From: Prochlorococcus sp. AG-347-M18
GTDB lineage: Bacteria > Cyanobacteriota > Cyanobacteriia > PCC-6307 > Cyanobiaceae
Length of the DNA stretch: 64,000 bases
Assembly (NCBI GenBank): GCA_003281165.1
Contig: QCCT01000008.1
Span: forward strand, 1-64,000
Reading direction: 5' to 3'
Below are positions 23,921-34,580 of the stretch, piece after piece. Below the pieces are notes generated by a model. The model was not told the origin of the DNA. It did no database searches and saw only the letters and a list, made by a program, of their open reading frames with translations. Position 1 is the first letter of the stretch, and each line of letters begins with the position of its first letter. The position numbers were made by a program, and so were the translations under genes.

Positions 23921-24289
23921 CTAACCAATTTCAGAAGGGAAGATATTACCAGGCTCTTTTGAGCCTGGTTTTTTGCTATACCACCATTCTTGTATATCAG
24001 AAGAAAATTTCTTTGAAAAAAGAGTTATAACTGTCTCAACAGGTTTTGATCCAGGCTCCAAAATCTGAACTGAGTAAGATGGGCATTTTCTTGAAGCCAT
24101 ATCAGCAACGAACCTAGACCCTATTCTTCTCCAACTAGGCTCCTTACTTCTCCAAGCAAGTCTTGAGCAGGGCCAAGGTAACTCTTCCCTATCATAAAGT
24201 CTGCAACAGGGGCCAATTACCTTATAACTGTATTGACCTCCATAACTTGATTGAACACTGCCAGTCTTGAAAAATTCAAATTTATCCAT
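23921..24289 (-). CDS. Conserved hypothetical protein
   Basis: ORF with W/R-rich conserved-looking middle; convergent to the upstream pentapeptide gene. Confidence 0.65.
   Translation of the reverse strand: MDKFEFFKTGSVQSSYGGQYSYKVIGPCCRLYDREELPWPCSRLAWRSKEPSWRRIGSRFVADMASRKCPSYSVQILEPGSKPVETVITLFSKKFSSDIQEWWYSKKPGSKEPGNIFPSEIG
23948..23974 (+). terminator. Rho-independent terminator of the pentapeptide gene, lying inside the 3' coding end of the convergent ORF
   Basis: CCAGGCTC-TTTT-GAGCCTGG followed by a T run. Confidence 0.85.
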
Positions 24290-24293
24290 TTAC

Positions 24294-24322
24294 AAAAAAA
24301 AGCCACCTTCATAGAGGGTGGC
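24294..24322 (-). terminator. Rho-independent terminator downstream of petF
   Basis: Minus strand GCCACC-CTCTATGAA-GGTGGC followed by T8. Confidence 0.85.
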
Positions 24323-24367
24323 AGAGAAATAATCAATAATCAACTTAGAAAAGTTAAATTTTTATAA

Positions 24368-24667
24368 TTAGTACAATTCTTCCTCAGCATGAGTTGTAAT
24401 TGTTACATCAGATGTTGGATAAGCCACACAAGTAAGAACAAAACCAGCTTCTAGTTGGTCGTCATCCAAGAAACTTTGATCAGACTGATCAACACTACCT
24501 GAAGTAACTTTTCCAGCACATGTTGAACATGCTCCAGCTCTGCAGGAATAAGGAAGGTCGATACCTTGTTCTTCAGCCGCATCTAGGATGTATTGGTCAT
24601 CAGGTACTTCAATAGTTGAATTGAGACCTTCACCTTCGCTGATGAGTGTAACTTTGTAAGAAGCCAT
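24368..24667 (-). CDS. petF: 2Fe-2S plant-type ferredoxin
   Basis: [16 protein letters not shown] cluster motif. Confidence 0.96.
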   Translation of the reverse strand: MASYKVTLISEGEGLNSTIEVPDDQYILDAAEEQGIDLPYSCRAGACSTCAGKVTSGSVDQSDQSFLDDDQLEAGFVLTCVAYPTSDVTITTHAEEELY

Positions 24668-24801
24668 TTAAAAAAAAAATTGTTGGTAATTAATACCTAT
24701 CAAATACATTTTTAACATCGATTAGGTCGATATGTGAGATTTTGAAGTAAAAAATGACACAATAAAATGTATGAAAGAATATCTATAAGAAAAACTTATA
24801 C

Positions 24802-25713
24802 TTAGGTTGGATTGCTGGCTTTTTGCGCAGAAATGCATGCCCAATCTTTTCTAGTTGATACATCCAATAATTTCAAGTTATTTTGATTTAATATTTTAAT
24901 AATTTCATCTTTTTGTGAATTCAGAATTCCACTGAAAATGACTTCCCCATTGTCTCTCAAAGACTTATAAATATTTGGAATCATTCCTTTTATTACTTCA
25001 GCAAGAATATTGCAAAAAACATAATCAAATTTTTTAAGTTGATTTTTTACAATTACATCATTAAAAGATCCCAAATATGTATTTAAGTTTTTCAAATCAC
25101 CGAAATTTAGTTGGAAATTAGATTTTGTTGAATTTATAGCTAAATAATCATTATCCACGGCATAAACCTTTTTAGCGCCAAGCAATCTTGCGGCGACACT
25201 CAAAATCCCGCTACCACTCCCAATATCTAATATCTTTTTATCAGAAAAAAAAATATTCTCCATTTTTTCCAAGCAAAGATAAGTCGAAGGATGACTTCCT
25301 GTACCAAAGGCTGCTCCAGGATCAATTTTTATGATTTTTTTATCTTTAAACTTTTCATTTAGATTCATCCAACAAGGCAATATTAAAAGATTATTTCCTA
25401 CTAATTCAGGTGCCCAATATTTCTTCCAGCTTGTCAACCAATCCTCCTCTTTAATAATACTCCAATCAAAAAATTGATTCTTAGGGGCATTAATATTTAG
25501 AAGTTTGCTAATTATTTTTTCAAAATCACACCTAGAACTCTCCCCCCAATCATCTACTGGAAGCCATATATTCACCTCTTTTTTATTTTCATTTTTAATT
25601 AAATATTCAAATGAAAAGCTAAATATTCCCAGCTCATTTAATTTCCAAATAATCATTTCTTCTGAATCACTTTCTATCAGAAAAGTTAGTTTATACCAAT
25701 CTTTAATTGCCAT
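24802..25713 (-). CDS. prmA: Ribosomal protein L11 methyltransferase
   Basis: [13 protein letters not shown] and [15 protein letters not shown]. Confidence 0.94.
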   Translation of the reverse strand: MAIKDWYKLTFLIESDSEEMIIWKLNELGIFSFSFEYLIKNENKKEVNIWLPVDDWGESSRCDFEKIISKLLNINAPKNQFFDWSIIKEEDWLTSWKKYWAPELVGNNLLILPCWMNLNEKFKDKKIIKIDPGAAFGTGSHPSTYLCLEKMENIFFSDKKILDIGSGSGILSVAARLLGAKKVYAVDNDYLAINSTKSNFQLNFGDLKNLNTYLGSFNDVIVKNQLKKFDYVFCNILAEVIKGMIPNIYKSLRDNGEVIFSGILNSQKDEIIKILNQNNLKLLDVSTRKDWACISAQKASNPT

Positions 25714-25730
25714 GAATAAAGCTGGCCTCT

Positions 25731-27317
25731 TTATAGAGTAACTGGATTAGCGTTGGTAATTCCCTCTACTTCAATAATGGTGTCAAGCAACTTATTAGGA
25801 ATTGGATCATCAATACTTAGAACCATAACAGCTTCCCCTCTAACAATTTTGCGCCCAACTTGCATCGAGGCAATATTTACATTATTGCTACCTAATAAAG
25901 AACCAAGCTTGCCAATAATACCAGGCATATCCCTGTGCCTAGTAACCAGCATGTATCTACTTGGCGATACATTAACAGGATATTGATCAATACTAATAAT
26001 TCTTAATTCCCCATCAGCAAAAATGCTTCCTGCTACGCTATGGTCGCCATTATCTCCATAAGTGGTTAACTGAAGCGACCCACTAGCAAATTCAGGCCTT
26101 GCCTCATCTTTATTCTCTACTACTGAAATACCTCTTGAATCTGCTTCTAGCGAAGCATTAACATAATTAATCCGATCTCCCAAAGCTTTACTTAGAAGAC
26201 CTTTTAAACTAGCTATTATTAATGGCTGAGAAGGATGTTGAACAAATTCACCTTGAAGCTTTACTTCTAGTTTCTGTATCTGCCCACCTGAAAGCTGGCT
26301 TATAAGCAAACCCATTGTTTCAGCCAACTGCAAATGAGGTTTTAGACTATCCATAATATCAGGGCTCAAACCTGGAATATTTACTGCCGTTCTAGCAGAC
26401 AAACCAAGCAAGACATCTCTTATTTGTTCTGCAACATCAACAGCTACATTTTCTTGTGCTTCCCGAGTAGATGCTCCTAAGTGTGGGGTAAGGATAAGAT
26501 TCTTTTCAACCTTCAAAAGTGGTGAATTAGATTCCAAAGGTTCTTTTGAAAAGACATCTATTGCAGCACCTGCAATCAATGATTTATTCAAAGCTTCTGC
26601 TAATGCCTCTTCATCAATTAAGCCTCCTCGAGCACAATTAATTAATTTTGCACTACTTTTCATACTTTTAAGGACGTCTATATTTACTAAATTCTCTGTC
26701 TCTGGTGTGCGAGGCAAATGCAAAGTTACATAATCAGATTGTTTGAATAAATTCTCTAGTTCAGATAGTTTAACTTGTATTTGTTGAGCTCTTTCAGTTG
26801 AAACAAAAGGATCATATCCGTAAACTTCCATTCCTAATGCATTAGCAACTTTCGCTACATGAGCACCAATTTTTCCTAAACCTACTACACCTAATTTCTT
26901 CTTATAAAGCTCATTACCAACAAATTTCTTTCTTTCCCATTTACCTGATAAAGTACTAATATTAGCAATTGGAATATGTCTAGATAAAGCCAACATCATA
27001 GCTATAGTATGTTCAGCAGCAGCTATTGTGTTACCCCCTGGGGAATTAACAACAAGAACTCCTTTTTGTGTAGCAGCCTTAACATCTACATTATCAACTC
27101 CAACTCCTGCTCTTCCAATAATTCTCAGTTTACTTGAAGAGTTAATAATCTCTTCAGTCACTTGAGTACCAGAGCGAATCATTAAAGCATCATAATCTTT
27201 AATAATGGAAGCTAACTCAGAGTCTGAGATACCTATCTTCTGATCAACCTGAGCAACTTGTGAAAGAATATCGATTCCTGTTTGATCAATTGGATCTGTA
27301 ATGAGAACTTTTGTCAT
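25731..27317 (-). CDS. serA: D-3-phosphoglycerate dehydrogenase
   Basis: [21 protein letters not shown] and a C-terminal ACT domain. Confidence 0.96.
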   Translation of the reverse strand: MTKVLITDPIDQTGIDILSQVAQVDQKIGISDSELASIIKDYDALMIRSGTQVTEEIINSSSKLRIIGRAGVGVDNVDVKAATQKGVLVVNSPGGNTIAAAEHTIAMMLALSRHIPIANISTLSGKWERKKFVGNELYKKKLGVVGLGKIGAHVAKVANALGMEVYGYDPFVSTERAQQIQVKLSELENLFKQSDYVTLHLPRTPETENLVNIDVLKSMKSSAKLINCARGGLIDEEALAEALNKSLIAGAAIDVFSKEPLESNSPLLKVEKNLILTPHLGASTREAQENVAVDVAEQIRDVLLGLSARTAVNIPGLSPDIMDSLKPHLQLAETMGLLISQLSGGQIQKLEVKLQGEFVQHPSQPLIIASLKGLLSKALGDRINYVNASLEADSRGISVVENKDEARPEFASGSLQLTTYGDNGDHSVAGSIFADGELRIISIDQYPVNVSPSRYMLVTRHRDMPGIIGKLGSLLGSNNVNIASMQVGRKIVRGEAVMVLSIDDPIPNKLLDTIIEVEGITNANPVTL

Positions 27318-27416
27318 TTAAGATTGGTTCTTTAATCTTTTACTTTAACTTAATCTATAGTGTATGTATCTTATTTTATTAATTTGAATAACACACAAAC
27401 ATATGAGGATTGAAAT

Positions 27417-27983
27417 TTGACTAAAAGTATTGTGATATTTGAAGACATTGATAAATGTATCGAGCTATTTGATGTTTTCAAAGAAAAATCAGTAATGCTC
27501 TCTGAAGCTATTTTGATCCCACCAATAAGTGAGAAAATATCATCAGACGAAACAGAATTGCTCAATGCGAAAGCAAATATTTTATTCAAATCTCAAAATT
27601 TTGAAGATATAAGAATCTTAAATCCTAAACTTGATAGAAAGATCAGACAACAAGATATGAGTAGATGGTTAATGCCATTTGGGTTTATAGCTGGAATAGC
27701 TTTTTCTAATATGACAAATTTATCTACCTTCAGCTTTCTTGGTTTAAATAACATCGGGGAATCATTAATTGGAGGTCTTTTAGGAATGGGTTCAGGATAT
27801 TTAGGAAGCATTGTTTCTTCTGCAAGTATCAACATTAATAGAAATAAAGAGTTAAGATCGATCATTAATTTTAATAAAGAGGGTAAATGGCTTGTTCTAC
27901 TTGAAAATCAAATTGGAACTGAATTACCATGGGCTTTGATAAAACAATCAGAAGCAAAAGATATAATTTTTTTAGAAGGCTAA
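27417..27983 (+). CDS. Conserved hypothetical protein with Gly-rich membrane segment
   Basis: TTG start; GESLIGGLLGMGSGYLGSIVSSA segment; abuts the next gene. Confidence 0.7.
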   Translation: MTKSIVIFEDIDKCIELFDVFKEKSVMLSEAILIPPISEKISSDETELLNAKANILFKSQNFEDIRILNPKLDRKIRQQDMSRWLMPFGFIAGIAFSNMTNLSTFSFLGLNNIGESLIGGLLGMGSGYLGSIVSSASININRNKELRSIINFNKEGKWLVLLENQIGTELPWALIKQSEAKDIIFLEG

Positions 27984-28775
27984 ATGATTGACTTAAAAGA
28001 GATCTTAATAAATTCAAACTACAAAAAAGAAACTGAGGAATTAATAAATATTGCTAACTTAGCCTACAAACACTGGGAAACTTATTGGACTGGGTTTAAT
28101 TCAACTTATGTTTGCGAAGAGATTTTAAAAAATTTTGAAAATTTAAATGATTTCAAATTTTTTATTTATGGAGGATTCTCCTCTTCTCAAAGATCTAGGA
28201 TAGCTTGCTTTAGAGGAGATAATATTCCTGAAGAGGATGCGCTAAAAAGTAATTTTCCAGCTCAAGGAATAAAAATTAATGGAAATTTTTTATTTGATAG
28301 TGCTACACAAGACGACTTTAGATCCCTCTTAATTGAAAATGGGGTTAATCAAATAAAAGTTGGAGATATATGGACTATTGGCGATAGGGGGGCACAAGGG
28401 ATAATTGATAATTCAAATATTAAGCATCTAGATGAAGAGATTTTTTATTTAAGAGACGTAAAAGTAAAAGTTAATGTAGTAGGTATAGATGAATTACAAA
28501 TACCTTCTGGAAGATCAAAAAAACTTGTCAATACAGTAGAAGCTTCAACAAGATTAGATGCCATAGCTTCAGCTGGCTTTAGGGTATCACGAACCAAAAT
28601 CATTGAAAGGATAGAAAATGGAATGCTCAGATTAAATGGAAGCAAAGTTAATAAGCCAACAATAAATCTAAAAATTGGTGACAAACTAGAACTTGAAAAT
28701 AAAGGATTTATCGAAATTCTAAATTTAGAAATAACCAAAAGAGAACGATGGAAAGTTAAATTACTTAGAAAATGA
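27984..28775 (+). CDS. Photosystem II S4 domain protein
   Basis: C-terminal S4 RNA-binding domain (TRLDAIASAGFRVSRTKIIERIENGMLRLNGSKV) with cyanobacterial N-terminal domain. Confidence 0.85.
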   Translation: MIDLKEILINSNYKKETEELINIANLAYKHWETYWTGFNSTYVCEEILKNFENLNDFKFFIYGGFSSSQRSRIACFRGDNIPEEDALKSNFPAQGIKINGNFLFDSATQDDFRSLLIENGVNQIKVGDIWTIGDRGAQGIIDNSNIKHLDEEIFYLRDVKVKVNVVGIDELQIPSGRSKKLVNTVEASTRLDAIASAGFRVSRTKIIERIENGMLRLNGSKVNKPTINLKIGDKLELENKGFIEILNLEITKRERWKVKLLRK

Positions 28776-28824
28776 AACGCAACCTGCTATTTTCTTATAA
28801 GGGGGATTAAAAATTCCTCAATTG

Positions 28825-28896
28825 GGGCGATTAGCTCAGTGGTAGAGCACTACCTCGACACGGTAGTGGCCACTGGTTCGAATCCAGTATCGCCCA
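28825..28896 (+). tRNA. tRNA-Val (anticodon GAC at 28857-28859)
   Basis: Cloverleaf by eye: acceptor GGGCGAT/ATCGCCC + A; D-arm GCTC/GAGC; anticodon stem CTACC/GGTAG with loop TCGACAC; T-arm ACTGG-TTCGAAT-CCAGT. CCA not encoded. Confidence 0.95.
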
Positions 28897-28963
28897 TTAA
28901 AACTATTGACGAACTAGGTTACATCCACAGAAAATAATTTCATTTTTTAGATTATTAAAAAAG

Positions 28964-29581
28964 ATGAAACTAAATCAAATAATTAATCTACATAAGGGGC
29001 TCACTGGATTTGTGGTGATAGGTCTTATGATTTTTTTTGATAATTTTACAATTGCTCCTTACGTTTATTTAGCTCTGCATGGTACTTATGGATTACTTTG
29101 GCTTCTAAAAGAAAAGATATTCCCAGATCCTTATTTTAAAGAAAAAATCAATTTTTTAACTTCAGTTACTGGTTTTATTTTCCTTGGAAGTTACTGGATA
29201 GCTCCCTACATTCTTATCTCATCTCAGAAATCTGTTCCAAATATCGTAATAGCTGCATCTGTATCTATAAATATAATTGGTGTGTTTCTACACTTTGCTA
29301 GTGATGCCCAAAAATATTTTTCTCTTAAATTAAAAAAAGATCTAATTAAAGAAGGATTTTTCAAAAAAATAAGGAATACAAATTATCTAGGAGAAATACT
29401 AATTTATCTATCATTCGCCATACTTTCAATGAGTTTCATACCATTAGTAATTCTTGCAATATTTTTCTCTATAGTCTTTCTACCAAGAATGATAAAAAAA
29501 GATAAATCGCTCTCAAAATATGATTCTTTCGAAGAATATAAAAAGAAAAGTGGTCTTATATTGCCTAAATTAAATGCCTGA
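28964..29581 (+). CDS. Membrane protein, DUF1295/isoprenylcysteine methyltransferase-like
   Basis: Multiple TM segments, RNTNYLGEILIYLSFA and terminal EEYKKKSGLILPKL. Confidence 0.65.
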   Translation: MKLNQIINLHKGLTGFVVIGLMIFFDNFTIAPYVYLALHGTYGLLWLLKEKIFPDPYFKEKINFLTSVTGFIFLGSYWIAPYILISSQKSVPNIVIAASVSINIIGVFLHFASDAQKYFSLKLKKDLIKEGFFKKIRNTNYLGEILIYLSFAILSMSFIPLVILAIFFSIVFLPRMIKKDKSLSKYDSFEEYKKKSGLILPKLNA

Positions 29582-30125
29582 TAACAACTTACCCAGTTGG
29601 AGGCAAGATTTAAAATCTTCTAGAAAAAAAGAGGGCAAATCACCCTCTAATAGATGGATACAGCTTGCAACAGTCAGCGAAGAAAATGAGCCAAGATTAA
29701 GAACAGTTGTTTTCAGGGGATGGCATAAAGATAGTTCAATGATTATTTTTACAGATAGAAGAAGTGAAAAAATTGGGCATTTAAAATTCAACCCTAATGC
29801 AGAAATATTATGGTTCTTTTTGAAAACCAAATCACAATATAGATTCAAAGGAAAAATACATGAATTAAGTGATAACAAAAATTATTGGGATTTATTATCA
29901 GAAAAATCAAAATATTCTTGGTTTTGGGGATCTCCTGGAGAGAAAATAAACCCAAAAGTCCAATCTGCTTATGAAATATTATCCAATTTTCCCAAGTCGG
30001 AAAATTTTGTAGTTCTAAATTTTGAAATCGATTCGGTAGATCTTCTTAAATTAGAACAGCCTGTTCATAAAAGATATCTTTGGGAAAAGAGTAAGAATTG
30101 GGAAAAAGTTGAAATTAATCCCTAA
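29574..30125 (+). CDS. Pyridoxamine 5'-phosphate oxidase-related FMN-binding protein
   Basis: WIQLATVSEENEPRLRTVVFRGW and QYRFKGKIHEL resemble the PNPOx fold. Confidence 0.8.
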   Translation: MPDNNLPSWRQDLKSSRKKEGKSPSNRWIQLATVSEENEPRLRTVVFRGWHKDSSMIIFTDRRSEKIGHLKFNPNAEILWFFLKTKSQYRFKGKIHELSDNKNYWDLLSEKSKYSWFWGSPGEKINPKVQSAYEILSNFPKSENFVVLNFEIDSVDLLKLEQPVHKRYLWEKSKNWEKVEINP

Positions 30126-30163
30126 ATATTTCTAAATTGTATATTTAGGTTGAAAAACATACA

Positions 30164-30373
30164 GTGATCAGTCAGTTTAAAAAAAGAAGTATTATCTATA
30201 TGAATTTCTCAGAAATTCCAGAAAACCCTTTTATTTTTTTATCTTGGGTGACAGCTATAGGGCTATTTATTAGTCTTTCTGAAGCAACAATTAAGATTAA
30301 ACTTGAGAAGAGAAACAGTTATAGAAAAAGGTTAGAACTTATCAATAACCTTTATCCTAAAAAATTAGCTTGA
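30164..30373 (+). CDS. Small single-TM hypothetical protein
   Basis: Probable start at MNFSEIPENPF; C-terminal YRKRLELINNLYPKKLA similar to 40889..41125. Confidence 0.6.
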   Translation: MISQFKKRSIIYMNFSEIPENPFIFLSWVTAIGLFISLSEATIKIKLEKRNSYRKRLELINNLYPKKLA

Positions 30374-30916
30374 AGTATCTGAAAGTATGTTCGCTTGCAG
30401 AAATTGAAATAAGCCACCTTTACTTGTTTCTTCTTTAACTTCGACTTGCTTAGAGTTTTTTGATTTTGTTGAAGAAACGATTTCTTCTTCATCTTCTGAT
30501 TTCAAAATTCTGATGATGACTTCATCTAAGGAGAAATTACCAGGCCCTGTTAATGCTATTGAAGTTGCTGAAGCGAAATACAGAAGTAAAAGCTCTAATA
30601 AGAAAATATTAAAACCTGAAGTAACAAGTGCATGATATATAGCAACAGAAATTGTTCCCACAATTGCCAAAGCCCCGAATCTTGTAGCTAAGCCGATAAT
30701 CAGTAGCCAACTTCCACCTATTTCAGAAAATGCCGCTATGTATGATAAAAATATTGGGAATGGAAGATGGAGAGGTCTGACAAAAGCATCAGCAAAATTT
30801 TCTATATTTGCTAATTTCTCATAACCGTGATGAATAAGAACAGTTCCAGTTATAACTCTAAGAATTAATAAAGCAGTATCTTTGCTAAACGACTTGGTAA
30901 GAATTGTTGAAAGCAC
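30365..30916 (-). CDS. DoxX family membrane protein
   Basis: LRVITGTVLIHHGYEKLANIENFADAF. Confidence 0.85.
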   Translation of the reverse strand: MLSTILTKSFSKDTALLILRVITGTVLIHHGYEKLANIENFADAFVRPLHLPFPIFLSYIAAFSEIGGSWLLIIGLATRFGALAIVGTISVAIYHALVTSGFNIFLLELLLLYFASATSIALTGPGNFSLDEVIIRILKSEDEEEIVSSTKSKNSKQVEVKEETSKGGLFQFLQANILSDTSS

Positions 30917-31049
30917 TATAAAAAAATTATCCTTAAGTAAAAATAACTAGTCACAGTATCCATCGTGGATTAAACCCCAAAAGTCGCATCTAAATAAGTA
31001 TTTATACTTACTTGCCAAGAGGTTTTTTCTGATTGGGAATTCAGCTAAG

Positions 31050-32204
31050 TTAAAAATTACTTTTTGAAAAATTTTCTAATATTCTCTGATTTATTTTTGG
31101 AATATTTTCTTTAAATTTAAAAAACCCTCTTTTAGCAAATTTCCAAGCGAATAAATCTTCATCCCTCACAAGATTAAAAATTTTTTTATGGTATAAATTT
31201 TTAAACTCAGTTATGAAATCATAATTTTCCCCCACTCCAGGATAAATAATGTCTATTTCGTTGGTATTTTTAAAAGTATTTTCCAGTGAATAAGGATCAA
31301 TCTGTTCAACATTATCAAATTGCTCTACAAATTCAGAGACCAAATCTTGTTTAAATTTCAAAACAGATTCAGACAATTTAATTTGTCTTTGTTCATTTTT
31401 TAAAAGGATAATAAATACTTTTTTATAGCTTGGAAGTAAGTTTTTAAGGGTTGCAAGGTGCAGATCATTTTCAAACATAATCAGATAATCTGATTTAGGA
31501 TCCATATTATTTTTATAAATCTCATCTTCAAATGGTATTTGATTAGATTCTTCAAGAAAAATTTGTTTATTACTTATTTTTTCTACATTAAATCTATTAT
31601 TTGAAAACTTTCTGAGGTTTGATGATGAAAAAAGATATTGTTTTCCCTTCGTTTGCAATCCTCCGACCCATCTCCAGCTAAGGAGATTAGATGCAGCATC
31701 ACCATCAATAAGATATTTAAAGAAAAACTTTGCTCCCAATTGCCATGGAAGGCCTAAATTAAATATCCAAGTGCTCGCAAACCACATTCTTGTATGGTTA
31801 TGCAAATAGTTATACTGCTTTAATTCATGGACCCAAGAATTAAAAAAATCTAATTCTGTATTGCCATCAATTGCACTTTCATATAGCTCATAATCAAAAT
31901 TTAGATTGTTTTCTGAAATAAAATTTCTCCAAACTTTAGGTCTATTTTCCATCCACCCTTTCCAGTAAACTCTCCAAAATATTTCTTCAACAAATTTAGT
32001 TGAGTTTTTGATTTTGTACTTACTTTTAATATCATGAATCAGATCATATTCCGATAAAATTCTATGAGTAATGAAAGGCGATAATTTTGAAACTGAATTT
32101 TCGTTATTTGGCCCAAAATCAAAATTTCTTAATTTTGCATAATCATTAATTTTGTATTTCGCAAAATTTTCCCAGGTATTTTGAGCTTTTAATAAAAATG
32201 ACAT
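31050..32204 (-). CDS. Cryptochrome/photolyase-like FAD-binding domain protein
   Basis: LHNHTRMWFASTWIFNLGLPWQLGAKFFFKYLIDGDAASNLLSWRWVGGLQTKGK matches the FAD-binding core of the photolyase family. Confidence 0.85.
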   Translation of the reverse strand: MSFLLKAQNTWENFAKYKINDYAKLRNFDFGPNNENSVSKLSPFITHRILSEYDLIHDIKSKYKIKNSTKFVEEIFWRVYWKGWMENRPKVWRNFISENNLNFDYELYESAIDGNTELDFFNSWVHELKQYNYLHNHTRMWFASTWIFNLGLPWQLGAKFFFKYLIDGDAASNLLSWRWVGGLQTKGKQYLFSSSNLRKFSNNRFNVEKISNKQIFLEESNQIPFEDEIYKNNMDPKSDYLIMFENDLHLATLKNLLPSYKKVFIILLKNEQRQIKLSESVLKFKQDLVSEFVEQFDNVEQIDPYSLENTFKNTNEIDIIYPGVGENYDFITEFKNLYHKKIFNLVRDEDLFAWKFAKRGFFKFKENIPKINQRILENFSKSNF

Positions 32205-32479
32205 TTTCTCATAACTTTAAAAAATTTTTTTTTGTATTGATAGAAATCTCAAAAATTTACCTGCAAAATAATCCTTAAAATTTTCTATTTCACTTTTAAG
32301 TAAATATGTTTGATTGAAGTATTTAATTTAAACACTTAATCAGTACATTTTATACGCTTAGATCGCTCTCTGCGTAGGAAGATATTTACTGGTCAATTAC
32401 TTTTGATCTAATTTTAATTTTCAAATCTTTGTTTAAATAATTTTTTCTAAAAGATTTTTAAATATTTATCAAAATTAGT

Positions 32480-33229
32480 ATGAATAATTTATTAGTGAAA
32501 GATGTTAAGTTTCTTGATGAACAATACAGAATAGGTGAAGGCATAATTTCGGATGATGCATTTAAGCAACTTGAAAAGCTCTTTATTCCTGTTGATCCAG
32601 AGCCTGACTTCTTTAATCAAAAAAATAATAAACTTTTGCCAAAATTAGCCAAAGAAAACTATAAAGAATTTTTGAAAAGTTTATTAACAAAAACAAGATT
32701 AAGCATTCAACCAAAAATTGATGGCTGTGCTATTGCAATTAGATATATAGATGGCAAGTTTAATAAAGCTATTACAAAAAAAGGGTTTGATGTCTCAAGC
32801 AAAATTAAACAAATTAAAAATGTCCCCGATTGTATTCCTATCAAACGAGATTTTCAAATTAGAGGTGAACTATACGCTACAAACCAAGTTGCCGGCATTT
32901 CCAAAAGAATTACGAGAAAATACCTCAATGATAAGAAAGGGATTGGAGAAAGTCTCCGCTTTTGCTGTTTCCAAATACTTAATGGAAGACTTAATCAATA
33001 CGAAACCCTTAACTATCTTAAAAAATGTGGCTTCAGCACCCCTGACAGTTACTTCACAAATCATACAAGCGAAATCCAAATATATAAAAAAAATTGGTTA
33101 GAGAAAAAAATATTTGCGAAATATCCAACTAATGGGATAGTAATAAAAATAAATAGTAGGAAATTACAGTTACTGAGAGAGAAAAGTTTATCTCAAAATA
33201 ACGAATGGCAATATGCAATTGAAAAATAA
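32480..33229 (+). CDS. Stand-alone NAD+-dependent DNA ligase-like adenylation domain
   Basis: KIDGCAIAIRY (KxDG motif I), RGELYA (motif III), NGIVIKIN (motif IV) and EWQYAIEK (motif V-like); no OB fold, zinc, HhH or BRCT regions follow. Confidence 0.8.
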   Translation: MNNLLVKDVKFLDEQYRIGEGIISDDAFKQLEKLFIPVDPEPDFFNQKNNKLLPKLAKENYKEFLKSLLTKTRLSIQPKIDGCAIAIRYIDGKFNKAITKKGFDVSSKIKQIKNVPDCIPIKRDFQIRGELYATNQVAGISKRITRKYLNDKKGIGESLRFCCFQILNGRLNQYETLNYLKKCGFSTPDSYFTNHTSEIQIYKKNWLEKKIFAKYPTNGIVIKINSRKLQLLREKSLSQNNEWQYAIEK

Positions 33230-33337
33230 TATTAAATAGTACCTTCAAAAAAAGCTCACGATACTGACTTCCAGTATTTACAGTGGGAATGTAATTAAAT
33301 TTTGGTTAAATTCCAAAGCAATTTGCAGAATTACTAA

Positions 33338-34267
33338 ATGACTGCCACTATTTCTAGACCTAAAATCTCTAACTGGGAAACATCTAATATTCCAAACCTT
33401 ACAGGCAAAACAGCGCTAATTACTGGTGCGAATAGTGGTCTTGGATACTACACTGCAAAGGCCTTTGCAGAAAAAAATGCTCATGTTGTTATAGCTTGTA
33501 GATCGCTTGAAAAAGCTAATCAAACTATCGAAAAACTCAAAGGTCTTAATCCTGAAGGATTATTTACACCTTTAGAATTAGATTTGTCAGATTTAAACAA
33601 TATTAATGAAGTTCAGTCCAAGATTTTTGATAATTTTGAAAATTTGGATTTACTAATCAATAATGCAGGCATTATGCATCCGCCTAAAACTCTTAGTGCC
33701 CAGGGATATGAAATACAATTTGCAGTTAATCATCTAGCTCACATGCTTTTGACCCTAAAGCTACTTCCAATTATTGAAAAAAAAGAAGAATCTAGAATAG
33801 TGACAGTTACTTCTGGAGCACAATTTTTTGGCAAAGTTGGTTGGAAAAATCTTAAAGCTGAGAACTATTACAACAAATGGGAATCTTACTCCAACAGCAA
33901 ATTAGCAAATGTAATGTTTGCTTTGGAACTAAATGAAAACTTAAAGCACAAAAATATACTTTCTTTAGCTGCTCACCCAGGAATTGCAAAAACAAATCTC
34001 TTTACTGCTCAAAAACCTAACCCTAGTCCATTAGAAATTTTCTCCTTGGAATTATTCAGCCCTATATTTCAAACTGCTGAGATGGGTGCTTTACCTCAAC
34101 TTTTTGCAGCTACTTCACCAGATGCAAAAGGCGGTGATCATTATGGTCCTAGATTTAATTTCAGAGGTCATCCAAAACTATCCCCTACTTCTCCTTTCGC
34201 TATGAATAAAAAAGAAAGAAAAAATTTATGGGAAAAAAGCCTTGAAATACTTAGTAACTTCTTATAA
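33338..34267 (+). CDS. Short-chain dehydrogenase/reductase (protochlorophyllide reductase-like)
   Basis: TGANSGLGYYTAKAFAEK, NNAGIM and YSNSKLANVMF. Confidence 0.9.
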   Translation: MTATISRPKISNWETSNIPNLTGKTALITGANSGLGYYTAKAFAEKNAHVVIACRSLEKANQTIEKLKGLNPEGLFTPLELDLSDLNNINEVQSKIFDNFENLDLLINNAGIMHPPKTLSAQGYEIQFAVNHLAHMLLTLKLLPIIEKKEESRIVTVTSGAQFFGKVGWKNLKAENYYNKWESYSNSKLANVMFALELNENLKHKNILSLAAHPGIAKTNLFTAQKPNPSPLEIFSLELFSPIFQTAEMGALPQLFAATSPDAKGGDHYGPRFNFRGHPKLSPTSPFAMNKKERKNLWEKSLEILSNFL

Positions 34268-34528
34268 ATTTTTCATTTTTACTAACTTTAGAAAATACTT
34301 CAAGATATGTAATTCACTCTCTGAGAGTTTCATAAATTCTGTTAAGGCATCATAATTTTTTTCATCAATTTTTTTTGACAATTCAATAAAACTATCATGG
34401 TTTTCATTAACAAAGCGCTCAGCAATCTGAGACGGGGTTAAACCCTGTTCAATTAATTCACCTGGAGCATTTTTCTCCCACTTTTCATAAAACCATGAGA
34501 ACCAATATTTTGAAGTATTTTCTTCCAT
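34262..34528 (-). CDS. Small hypothetical protein, paralogue of 44979..45332
   Basis: WFxWxxxE...AExFVxxNxxxIxE...LxxFxKLxExExHxxx pattern shared by both ORFs. Confidence 0.65.
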   Translation of the reverse strand: MEENTSKYWFSWFYEKWEKNAPGELIEQGLTPSQIAERFVNENHDSFIELSKKIDEKNYDALTEFMKLSESELHILKYFLKLVKMKNL

Positions 34529-34580
34529 TAATTAACTTTTCTTTGGCAAATTCTATAAATACTTAAGAAAGATCTCATGA

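Noticed and set aside
32340-32400. LexA-like box upstream of the ligase-like/cryptochrome pair (AGTACATTTTATAC)
   Set aside because: Does not match the cyanobacterial RGTACNNNDGTWCB consensus well enough.
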